Source: Flavobacteriales bacterium | Lineage (GTDB): Bacteria; Bacteroidota; Bacteroidia; Flavobacteriales_D; Parvicellaceae | Direction of reading: 5' to 3' | Assembly: GCA_015488785.1 (NCBI GenBank) | Contig: WFNC01000276.1 | Location: 1-6,263, forward strand | DNA: 6,263 bases | In this document: positions 1 through 5,774 of the stretch, one piece after another | Layout of the letters: each line of letters opens with the position of its first letter | How positions within the stretch are numbered: the first letter of the stretch is position 1 | Notes under the pieces: model-generated | What the model saw: only the letters and a program-made list of their open reading frames with translations | Database searches by the model: none | What the model was told of the DNA's origin: nothing | Translations under genes and position numbers: made by a program

Positions 1-84
1 ATTACATCATTAGCAAAAGGAACTTATTCTTTAATAGCTTATATTAATGGAAAATCTTTTACTTATAAATTTATAAAAATATAA
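1..84 (+). CDS. C-terminal end of a probable T9SS-secreted protein (5' partial)
   Basis: Frame 1 is open from the first base to the TAA at 82-84 and encodes 27 residues. They include LAKGTYSLIAY and then NGKSFTYKFIKI at the very C-terminus. This matches the end of the type A C-terminal sorting domain of Bacteroidetes type IX secretion cargo, where a 'lp.GtY.l.i' strand is followed by a short 'G..y..Kiik' strand ending the protein. Such proteins cross the outer membrane, and the tail is usually cleaved by PorU. The passenger domain lies outside the window, so its activity cannot be stated. The stop codon shares one base with the next gene's ATG (TAATG), suggesting cotranscription. The call rests on a short stretch only; a chance resemblance is possible but unlikely because frame, motif order and terminal position all fit. 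Confidence 0.68.
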   Translation: MTSLAKGTYSLIAYINGKSFTYKFIKI

Positions 85-449
85 TGGCAACTAAAAACAA
101 ATGTTTAGAATGTCAAACTCCTCTTATGGGAAGAATTGATAAGAAGTTTTGTAATGATTCTTGCCGAAATACGTATAATAATAAGCATAAAAGAGAGGCT
201 GGTTTTTATGAAAGAAAGGTAAATTCTATTTTAAGAAAAAACAAAAGAATATTAATGAAACTAAATCCATCGGAAACTTCAAAAACGACTAAGGAAGAAA
301 TGTTGTTTAATGGATTTAATTTTTACTATTTTACCAATATCTATAAAACGAAACAGGGGAAGACCTATTATTTTGTTTACGACTATGGCTACTTAGAATT
401 AGACAATGATGAATATGCTTTGGTTAAGAAAAAAGAATACGTAAAATGA
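84..449 (+). CDS. Small zinc-ribbon protein of unknown function
   Basis: A 121-residue protein with an N-terminal zinc-binding knuckle: Cys7 and Cys10 (CLEC), then Cys23 and Cys27 (FCNDSC), followed by RNTYNNKHKR. The CX2C-X12-CX3C spacing resembles the short treble-clef ribbons found in many Bacteroidetes hypothetical proteins. Residues 34-67 are basic and probably helical. Residues 75-115 are rich in Tyr and Phe and look like a small beta-rich C-terminal domain. No signal peptide or membrane segment is seen, so it should be cytoplasmic. The basic region next to a zinc ribbon suggests nucleic-acid or ribosome binding, which is inference only. ATG 84 is favoured because it leaves just six residues before Cys7. 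The 1-base overlap upstream and 4-base overlap with truC downstream indicate translational coupling. No specific function is known to me. Confidence 0.88.
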   Translation: MATKNKCLECQTPLMGRIDKKFCNDSCRNTYNNKHKREAGFYERKVNSILRKNKRILMKLNPSETSKTTKEEMLFNGFNFYYFTNIYKTKQGKTYYFVYDYGYLELDNDEYALVKKKEYVK

Positions 450-1144
450 TTACAACAATCGAAATTTTGTTTGAAGACGATTATATAATAATTGTAAACA
501 AGCCTAATAATGTGCTGATCCATTATTCTCATTACGCACGAAATATAAAAGATGCAACTTTGATTGACTTATTGGAAAACCAAATCGAAAAACGAGTTTA
601 TCCGCTACACCGACTCGATCGAAAAACTTCTGGGGTAATTGTTTTTGCTAAAGAGAAAGCATTTATTCCAAAATTTCAAGAATTGTTTTTCAACGATGAA
701 ATTCAAAAAACCTATTTGGGTATTGTACGTGGATTTTCTCCTTATAATGGAAAAATAGACACGCCAGTAAAAAATCCAGATACTCAAAAATACAAGGAAG
801 CATTAACACTTTTCGAAACTTTAAATTCTTACACATTAGACATTCCTGTTCATCCTTACGAACAATCGAGATATAGTTTAATAAAGCTAATTCCCAAAAC
901 AGGAAGGATGCATCAGTTAAGAATACATTTAAACAAAATTAGTCATCCGCTTGTTGGCGATTATAAATATGGCGACCGTTTTCATAATCGTAATTTTGAG
1001 AATAATTTTGATTGTCACAATTTATTTTTACACGCTTACCAACTTTCATTTACTCATCCGTTTAGTAATGAAAAAATAGAAATTACAGCTCCTCTAAATA
1101 GTAATTGGAAGAAAATGTTTTCTGTTTTTGGATGGAGCCTTTGA
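446..1144 (+). CDS. truC: tRNA pseudouridine synthase, TruC-like (RluA family)
   Basis: A 232-residue pseudouridine synthase of the RluA family. E. coli TruC makes pseudouridine at position 65 of the T stem of some tRNAs. The catalytic motif HRLDRKTSG is at residues 55-63, with Asp58 as the expected nucleophile. The N-terminus (LFEDDYIIIVNKP, 8-20) is the usual first strand of the fold, and no S4 domain precedes it. Further hallmarks are RYSLIKLIPKTGRMHQLRIH (about 142-161), then HPLVGDYKYGDRFHN, and a C-terminal FGW. The TruC-type GD.xxGDxxxN stretch and terminal FGW favour TruC over RluA, RluC or RluD. E. coli TruC is about 260 residues, so this one is slightly short but complete. The start ATG overlaps the preceding stop in ATGA, so its translation is probably coupled to the zinc-ribbon gene. 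Transcription should end at the hairpin at 1156-1195. Family assignment is secure; the target uridine is inferred. Confidence 0.9.
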   Translation: MITTIEILFEDDYIIIVNKPNNVLIHYSHYARNIKDATLIDLLENQIEKRVYPLHRLDRKTSGVIVFAKEKAFIPKFQELFFNDEIQKTYLGIVRGFSPYNGKIDTPVKNPDTQKYKEALTLFETLNSYTLDIPVHPYEQSRYSLIKLIPKTGRMHQLRIHLNKISHPLVGDYKYGDRFHNRNFENNFDCHNLFLHAYQLSFTHPFSNEKIEITAPLNSNWKKMFSVFGWSL

Positions 1145-1155
1145 ATTCAAGAACT

Positions 1156-1195
1156 AAAAAAAGCCGATTGATAAATTATCAATCGGCTTTTTTTT
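1156..1195. terminator. Bidirectional intrinsic terminator between truC and ftsH
   Basis: A perfect 12-bp stem AAGCCGATTGAT (1161-1172) pairs with ATCAATCGGCTT (1178-1189) across the loop AAATT. An A run (1156-1162) precedes it and a T run (1188-1195) follows, so each strand reads as a hairpin ending in a U tract. It starts 11 bases after the truC stop and ends 17 bases from the ftsH stop on the other strand. It therefore most likely serves both convergent transcription units. Confidence 0.93.
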
Positions 1196-1212
1196 ATTTA
1201 AAATATTATGAA

Positions 1213-3243
1213 TTAATCTTCTTTTAGCTCTTCTTTTTCTGGATTTTCAATGTCTTTTGATTCATCCTTTGAAACTGCTTGATCTTCGACTATTTCTTCG
1301 GTCTTTTTAATTTCTACTTTCTCATCTTTCTCAAAAGGTCTTTCTCCAAAAATAGCGATTAAATCTTCTTTAAAAATCACTTCTTTTTCTAAAAGTTTAT
1401 CTGCAAGTTGGTGCATTTTATCTTTATGTTCAGTCAAGATTTCAATTGCTCTTTGGTATTGAATATCAGTAATTTCCTTTACCTCTTCATCCATTATAGC
1501 AGCTGTTTTTTCACTAAACGGTTTAGTGAATCCATCGCCCATATTGTAGTAAGATACATTACCAATTTTATCGCTCAAACCATAGATAGAAACCATAGCA
1601 TTGGCTTGTTTAGTTACCTTTTCTAAATCACTAAGCGCTCCAGTAGAAATCTTATTAAAAGTCACCAATTCAGCAGCTCTACCACCTAAAGCGGCACACA
1701 TTTCATCTAGTATTTGCTCTTTCGTTGTCAACTGTCTTTCTTCTGGTAAATACCATGCCGCACCAAGGCTTTGCCCTCTCGGAACAATTGTTACTTTTAC
1801 TAATGGACTAGCATACTCCAACATCCAACTTACAGTTGCGTGCCCTGCTTCGTGTATAGCTATTGCATGCTTTTCTTTTTTAGTAATGATTTTATTTTTC
1901 TTTTCTAAACCACCAACAATACGATCTACTGCGTCTAAAAACTCTTGTTTTTCAATCACTTTCTTTTTCTTACGAGCAGCAATTAGAGCCGCTTCATTAC
2001 AAAGATTTGCAATATCGGCACCACTAAATCCAGGTGTTTGTTTAGCTAAGAAATCAATATCTAAATTATCAACAACCTTCATTGGTTTCAAATGAACATC
2101 AAATATTGCTCTACGTTCATTCAAATCAGGCATATCTGCATAAATCTGGCGATCGAAACGCCCAGCTCTAAGTAATGCTGAATCTAAAACATCTGCTCTA
2201 TTTGTAGCAGCCAAAATAATTACGCCACTGTTCGTACCAAAACCATCCATTTCTGTTAGAAGTTGATTCAACGTATTTTCACGTTCGTCATTCGATCCCA
2301 TTTGAGCGTTTTTTCCTCTAGCTCGACCTATTGCATCTATTTCATCAATAAATATAATACTAGGCGCTTTTTCTTTCGCTTGTTTAAACAAGTCACGAAC
2401 TCTAGAAGCTCCAACTCCAACAAACATTTCGACAAAGTCAGATCCAGAAAGAGAAAAGAAAGGTACTTTAGCTTCACCTGCAACGGCTTTAGCTAATAAT
2501 GTTTTTCCTGTACCAGGAGGTCCTACAAGTAATGCTCCTTTAGGAATTTTAGCACCAAGTTCGGTATATTTTTCAGGGTTTTTTAAAAAATCAACTATTT
2601 CTTTAATCTCTTCTTTCGCTCCTTCTAATCCTGCTACATCTTTAAAAGTAGTATTCGTACTTTCTCCCTTTTCACCGAACATTTTAGCTTTAGATTTTCC
2701 GATATTGAAGATTTGAGAACCTCCTCCCATTCCTCCTCCAGTCACTCTACGCATCATAAACATCCATAGGGCTAACATTAAACCTATAGGGATTAACCAT
2801 CCCAATAAATTCTCAGCCATTTTATTAGACTCGTAAGCGTCGTATTGAATGTCGTACTCATCTCCCCAAACTACTAATTTTTTAGAAAAATTTTCAGCAT
2901 TCAAAACCTGAAATTGAAAGTGAGGTCCGTTTTTAGCAACTCCTCCTATTAAAGATTCCTTCTTTGGGAATTTCTTTTTATAAAAATCTTTTTTTAAGCT
3001 CTCTTTTTTTATTGTAATTTGAGCATACTTTGAATCTATAAAATCTACTTTCTTTACATCTCCTCCTTTCAACATTACTTTTACAAACTCTTTTTGAGTT
3101 GTTTTTCTTACCCCTCCCTCAGGCTGGAAAAATGTTAAAGATAAAAGGACTACAGCTATTACTGCATAAATCCAATAAAAATTTATAGGCTGTTTCTCAG
3201 GCTTTTTTGCTTTATTATTACGTTTTTTTATATTGTCTGCCAT
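1213..3243 (-). CDS. ftsH: ATP-dependent zinc metalloprotease FtsH
   Basis: A 676-residue membrane-bound AAA+ protease that forms hexamers and degrades misfolded membrane proteins and short-lived regulators. A basic N-terminal tail (1-20) leads to membrane segment 1 (about 22-39), an extracytoplasmic domain (about 40-145), membrane segment 2 (about 146-164) and a Gly-rich linker (169-175). The AAA+ module shows Walker A GPPGTGKT (241-248), pore loop MFVG (273-276), Walker B IIFIDE (296-301) and arginine fingers Arg362 and Arg365 in GRFDRQ. The peptidase domain has the HEAGH zinc motif (464-468) and a third ligand, Asp539, in STGALSDL; Ser538 stands where E. coli FtsH has Asn. The tail (about 634-676) is Lys/Glu/Asp-rich and probably disordered. 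All catalytic residues are present. ATG 3243 lies 34 bases after the rsfS stop, so the two are probably cotranscribed. No clear Shine-Dalgarno sequence is visible. Confidence 0.98.
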   Translation of the reverse strand: MADNIKKRNNKAKKPEKQPINFYWIYAVIAVVLLSLTFFQPEGGVRKTTQKEFVKVMLKGGDVKKVDFIDSKYAQITIKKESLKKDFYKKKFPKKESLIGGVAKNGPHFQFQVLNAENFSKKLVVWGDEYDIQYDAYESNKMAENLLGWLIPIGLMLALWMFMMRRVTGGGMGGGSQIFNIGKSKAKMFGEKGESTNTTFKDVAGLEGAKEEIKEIVDFLKNPEKYTELGAKIPKGALLVGPPGTGKTLLAKAVAGEAKVPFFSLSGSDFVEMFVGVGASRVRDLFKQAKEKAPSIIFIDEIDAIGRARGKNAQMGSNDERENTLNQLLTEMDGFGTNSGVIILAATNRADVLDSALLRAGRFDRQIYADMPDLNERRAIFDVHLKPMKVVDNLDIDFLAKQTPGFSGADIANLCNEAALIAARKKKKVIEKQEFLDAVDRIVGGLEKKNKIITKKEKHAIAIHEAGHATVSWMLEYASPLVKVTIVPRGQSLGAAWYLPEERQLTTKEQILDEMCAALGGRAAELVTFNKISTGALSDLEKVTKQANAMVSIYGLSDKIGNVSYYNMGDGFTKPFSEKTAAIMDEEVKEITDIQYQRAIEILTEHKDKMHQLADKLLEKEVIFKEDLIAIFGERPFEKDEKVEIKKTEEIVEDQAVSKDESKDIENPEKEELKED

Positions 3244-3277
3244 TCTATTTTAATTCTAAGTTAATAATACTATTTTT

Positions 3278-3652
3278 TTAAGCTTCTTCAGAAATAACTT
3301 CTATTTCTGCATCTCCCCATAATCCTTCAATATTATAGAATTCTCTAGAATCTTTATAAAACACATGCGCTACAACATCAACATAATCTAATAAAACCCA
3401 TTCAGAATTTTGTTTTCCTTCTTGATGCCAAGGCTTTTCTCCTGTTTCTTCAAGTACAGATTTATAAATTGAATTTGAAATTGAATTTACTTGTGTGCTA
3501 GAATCTCCATGGCAAATAATAAAAAAATCAGAAAGTGAATCTTTAATTTCTCTTAAATCAATTACAATTATATTTTTTGCTTTTAAGTCTTGCATTGCTT
3601 TAATCACTTCTTCTTTAAGTAATGTTGAACTAGCATTTTGTATTGTACTCAT
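3278..3652 (-). CDS. rsfS: Ribosomal silencing factor RsfS (Iojap/DUF143 family)
   Basis: A 124-residue member of the RsfS family. These proteins bind ribosomal protein uL14 and block joining of the 30S and 50S subunits when nutrients are scarce; some members also take part in large-subunit assembly. Family hallmarks are DLREIKDSLSDFFIICHGDS (32-51), the PWHQEG turn (74-79), WVLLDYVDVVAHVF (85-98) and REFYNIEGLWGDA (103-115). The length is typical. I chose the ATG at 3652. An in-frame TTG immediately before it (3655) would add one residue but is the less likely start. The leader is A-rich, with an A9 run about 10 bases upstream, instead of a Shine-Dalgarno sequence, as is usual in Bacteroidetes. 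It is the first gene of a probable two-gene unit with ftsH. A palindrome lies 28 bases upstream of the start. Confidence 0.96.
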   Translation of the reverse strand: MSTIQNASSTLLKEEVIKAMQDLKAKNIIVIDLREIKDSLSDFFIICHGDSSTQVNSISNSIYKSVLEETGEKPWHQEGKQNSEWVLLDYVDVVAHVFYKDSREFYNIEGLWGDAEIEVISEEA

Positions 3653-3680
3653 CAAATATTGTTTTTTTTTCTTTATTATA

Positions 3681-3706
3681 ATTTTAATCTAAAATTAGAT
3701 TAAAAT
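3681..3706. repeat. Perfect 12-bp inverted repeat upstream of rsfS
   Basis: ATTTTAATCTAA (3681-3692) and TTAGATTAAAAT (3695-3706) are exact reverse complements separated by AA. As RNA this gives a stem of about 10 bp with a small AU loop, inside the probable rsfS leader (minus strand), its near edge 28 bases from the ATG. It could be an operator for a dimeric regulator or a leader hairpin. It is composed almost only of A and T, which raises the odds of chance, but 24 matching positions is long for that. Confidence 0.6.
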
Positions 3707-3833
3707 ATTGCTATTCAACCTAAAGTATATTCCTAACTGCTTCTCAGTTTTTATGCCATTTATTATTAACAGAATAGTATAGACAATATGACTTATAGAA
3801 ACTAAACATTTGTTAAATTCTACCCGTTTAATT

Positions 3834-3848
3834 CTGCCACCTTGACAG
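3834..3848. promoter_or_regulatory. Candidate operator: interrupted dyad CTGCCA-N3-TGACAG
   Basis: Two 6-base half-sites, CTGCCA (3834-3839) and TGACAG (3843-3848), are reverse complements at five of six positions around a 3-base centre. The element stands out as a GC-richer patch in an AT-rich spacer. It lies about 180 bases upstream of rsfS and 165 bases upstream of the methyltransferase gene. Its shape fits binding by a dimeric repressor or activator. No regulator is identified and the role is inferred. Confidence 0.35.
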
Positions 3849-3957
3849 TGAAAGATAATAAACTTGAATATTAGCCTAATAAATCGTTTCTATTCTCTTT
3901 TATCTATTCTAAAATATAAATCAAAACTAAAAATATTAGGCAAAATTAAGAATTCTA

Positions 3958-3990
3958 TTGATTATTGTTCGTTTTTTTTTATTAATTTTG
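3958..3990 (+). promoter_or_regulatory. Bacteroidetes-type promoter for the methyltransferase-rnz unit
   Basis: TAATTTTG at 3983-3990 is an exact match to the Bacteroidetes -7 consensus TAnnTTTG. A TTG at 3958-3960 lies 22 bases upstream, within the usual spacing for the -33 element; another TTG at 3965-3967 is only 15 bases away. Transcription would start near 3997, giving a short leader of about 16 bases before the ATG at 4013. A T9 run (3972-3980) occupies part of the spacer. Confidence 0.6.
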
Positions 3991-4012
3991 AGAATAAATA
4001 TTTACGACTACT

Positions 4013-4738
4013 ATGGAATGGTTTGAAGAATGGTTTGACTCCAAATATTATCACATCTTATACAAGAATAGAAATGATGAAGAAGCTAAAAGTTTTATCG
4101 ATTATTTAGTAACAGAAATTGATTTAAAAAAGGAGGCAAAGGTTTTAGATTTAGCATGTGGAAAAGGGCGACATTCTCAGTATTTGTCAACACTAGGTTA
4201 TCATGTTAAAGGAGTTGATTTGTCAAAAAATAGTATTGAAGAAGCAAAAAAACTTAAAGGAGAGCATTTAAGTTTTGAAGTGCAAGACATGCGCAATTCA
4301 TTTGCTGAAAATGAATTTGATTTAGTTGCAAACCTATTTACAAGTTTTGGATATTTTGATAGTTTATCTGAAAATCTTACCGTTTTAAGAAATATAGAAA
4401 ACATGATGACCGAAGATGGTTGTTTTGTAATCGATTTTATGAATGTTGAAAAAGTTATAAGAACTTTGAAAGCTGATGGAGATATAGATATTGATGGAGT
4501 AAATTTCAAAATCACTAGAAGAATTGAGCAAGGAAATATAATTAAGGACATTCATATAAATGATAAAGGAGAAAAGTTTCATTTTCAAGAAAAAGTGCAA
4601 GCTTTAACCATCGACAATTTTAAAGAATTAATAAATAAAACCGATTTAATTATTGATAAGTTTTATGGCGATTACAAGCTTTCCAATTTTGATGCTGATG
4701 TCTCTGACCGTCTTATTATTGTAGGTTCTAAATGGTAA
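4013..4738 (+). CDS. Class I SAM-dependent methyltransferase, substrate unknown
   Basis: A 241-residue Rossmann-fold methyltransferase. Motif I is VLDLACGKGRHS (44-55), the SAM-binding glycine loop. Asp69 in VKGVDLS is the acidic residue expected to bind the ribose hydroxyls, and Asp92 in VQDMR probably contacts adenine. NLFTSFGYF (about 108-116) follows motif IV, and the C-terminal half carries the remaining beta strands. The N-terminus, EWFEEWFDSKYYHILY, is an aromatic-rich lead-in typical of a conserved bacterial subfamily of the Methyltransf_11/25 type. No target-recognition domain, signal peptide or membrane segment is seen. The start at 4013 fits the conserved N-terminus and the promoter at 3958-3990. 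It is followed after 4 bases by rnz, so the two are probably cotranscribed. RNA or small-molecule substrates are both possible, and the rnz neighbour is only weak support for RNA. Confidence 0.92.
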   Translation: MEWFEEWFDSKYYHILYKNRNDEEAKSFIDYLVTEIDLKKEAKVLDLACGKGRHSQYLSTLGYHVKGVDLSKNSIEEAKKLKGEHLSFEVQDMRNSFAENEFDLVANLFTSFGYFDSLSENLTVLRNIENMMTEDGCFVIDFMNVEKVIRTLKADGDIDIDGVNFKITRRIEQGNIIKDIHINDKGEKFHFQEKVQALTIDNFKELINKTDLIIDKFYGDYKLSNFDADVSDRLIIVGSKW

Positions 4739-4742
4739 TATC

Positions 4743-5657
4743 TTGACTTTTAAAATTAACATATTAGGTTGCGGAAGTGCCACTCCTACTCTACGAAGAA
4801 ATCCAACTTCTCAAGTGATTAATGTTTTAGAACGTCATTTTTTAATTGATTGCGCTGAAGGAACACAGCTTCAAATGCGAAAATTTGGTATTAAATTTCA
4901 AAAAATAAATCATATTTTTATTAGCCACCTTCATGGCGACCACTATTTAGGGCTTGTTGGCTTTGTTTCTACTTTACATTTACTGGGTAGAACTAAAGAT
5001 TTACATATTTATGGTCCTGAAGCTTTAGGTGACATTATATTTTCTCAATTAAAAGCAAGTAGTTCTTATTTAAGTTATCATATCGAATTTCATGCGCTTA
5101 CTTCTAAAAAAAGTGAACTTATTTTTGAAGATAACTTGGTTACAGTTAAAACCATTCCATTAAAACATCGAATTTATTGTAATGGTTTTCTTATCGAGGA
5201 AAAGAAACATCCATATCGATTGGATATTAAAGCTATTGAAGAAAATAAAATTCCTATAGCTTGGTATCACCGACTAAAGAAAGGCGAAGATTATAACGAA
5301 AATGGAATTGAAATTTTTAACCATGATTTAACTTTCCCTCCTTATCCGAGTAGAAGTTATGCTTATTGTTCCGATACGGCATATTTAGAATCCATTATTC
5401 CAATAATTAAAGGAGCTAGTTTATTATATCATGAAGCTACTTTCTTGGAAAAACATAAAGAAAGAGCTAAACAAACATTACATAGCACAGCTAAACAAGC
5501 TGCTTCAATTGCAAAACAGGCAGAAGTGAAACAGTTGATATTAGGACATTACTCAGCGAGGTATAAAAACACTGAAGATTTTGTTACAGAAGCTAGTTTA
5601 GTTTTCAAAAATACTTCAGCGGTTGATGATGGTGATGAATTTAATATCAGTTTTTAA
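4743..5657 (+). CDS. rnz: Ribonuclease Z (tRNA 3' endonuclease), TTG start
   Basis: A 304-residue short-form RNase Z of the metallo-beta-lactamase fold. It cuts tRNA precursors just 3' of the discriminator base so that CCA can be added. The zinc motif HLHGDH is at residues 62-67. Further ligands are His142 (PLKHRI), Asp211 (YCSDTAY) and His269 (LGHYSARY). The family signatures HEATF (230-234) and HSTAKQA (247-253) are present. The insert around residues 150-190 corresponds to the flexible arm that grips the tRNA elbow. Length is normal. The start is TTG at 4743, 4 bases after the methyltransferase stop. There is no in-frame ATG nearby upstream, and the first internal Met (residue 45) would remove the conserved LGCGSATPT strand. 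Translation is probably coupled to the upstream gene. It converges with cmk. Confidence 0.96.
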   Translation: MTFKINILGCGSATPTLRRNPTSQVINVLERHFLIDCAEGTQLQMRKFGIKFQKINHIFISHLHGDHYLGLVGFVSTLHLLGRTKDLHIYGPEALGDIIFSQLKASSSYLSYHIEFHALTSKKSELIFEDNLVTVKTIPLKHRIYCNGFLIEEKKHPYRLDIKAIEENKIPIAWYHRLKKGEDYNENGIEIFNHDLTFPPYPSRSYAYCSDTAYLESIIPIIKGASLLYHEATFLEKHKERAKQTLHSTAKQAASIAKQAEVKQLILGHYSARYKNTEDFVTEASLVFKNTSAVDDGDEFNISF

Positions 5658-5671
5658 GATCGTTCAAAATT

Positions 5672-5760
5672 AATTGAATTGTGTTTTTATTGGAACGAGT
5701 TGTTACTAGACTCTTTAGTCTAAATTATAAAAACATGAAAACAATCAATCAATTCTAATT
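5672..5760. repeat. Nested inverted repeats between rnz and cmk, possible terminator
   Basis: Three sets of complementary arms nest in the 117-base gap between convergent genes. The inner one is TAGACT (5707-5712) and AGTCTA (5717-5722) around CTTT. The middle one is TGTTTTTAT (5682-5690) and ATAAAAACA (5727-5735). The outer one is AATTGAATTG (5672-5681) and CAATTCTAATT (5750-5760), with one bulged T. The placement suggests termination for both rnz and cmk. However, the inner stem is short and lacks a U tract directly after it on either strand, so this is not a standard intrinsic terminator. Confidence 0.45.
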
Positions 5761-5774
5761 GAAAAAAGTAAACT

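Larger units (their letters stand above)
3653..4012. other. Divergent intergenic region between rsfS and the methyltransferase gene
   Basis: About 360 bases without a credible gene. It should contain the start signals for rsfS-ftsH (leftward) and the methyltransferase-rnz pair (rightward). It is very AT-rich and has two T9 runs on the plus strand (3662-3670 and 3972-3980), one near each gene start. Between them are the perfect palindrome 3681-3706, a small hairpin AACTG-CTTCT-CAGTT (3735-3749), the CTGCCA/TGACAG dyad (3834-3848) and a rightward promoter candidate (3958-3990). I found no tRNA-like fold and no recognisable remnant of a protein. I could not place a convincing leftward promoter for rsfS. 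Confidence 0.8.

Noticed and set aside
1601..2095. A 164-codon open frame antisense to ftsH
   Set aside because: It mirrors the highly conserved AAA+/peptidase coding sequence. The Ser/Ala/Phe-rich translation is what an antisense frame of such a gene gives, and it has no family features.
3735..3749. Hairpin AACTG-CTTCT-CAGTT followed by Ts as a terminator
   Set aside because: The stem is only 5 bp and no gene ends upstream of it on the plus strand, so there is nothing for it to terminate.
3869..3941. TATTAG-C-CTAATA dyad (3869-3881) and its 8-base complement TATTAGGC (3934-3941)
   Set aside because: The arms are short and AT-rich, and the second pairing needs a loop of over 50 bases; this is within what chance gives here.
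3922..3948. Leftward -7-like boxes TAGTTTTG (3929-3922) and TAATTTTG (3948-3941) for rsfS
   Set aside because: Both match TAnnTTTG on the minus strand, but neither has a TTG at suitable -33 spacing, and they lie about 270-300 bases from rsfS in AT-rich DNA where chance matches are common.
3864..4109. An 81-codon plus-strand open frame overlapping the methyltransferase start
   Set aside because: Its start codon is TTG, its second half is the methyltransferase sequence read in another frame, and it has no recognisable motif. The methyltransferase frame begins with a conserved N-terminus and has a well-placed promoter.
4201..4551. Antisense open frames over the methyltransferase gene (also 4385-4600)
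   Set aside because: Both are opposite-strand readings of a clear methyltransferase gene with no motifs or start signals of their own.
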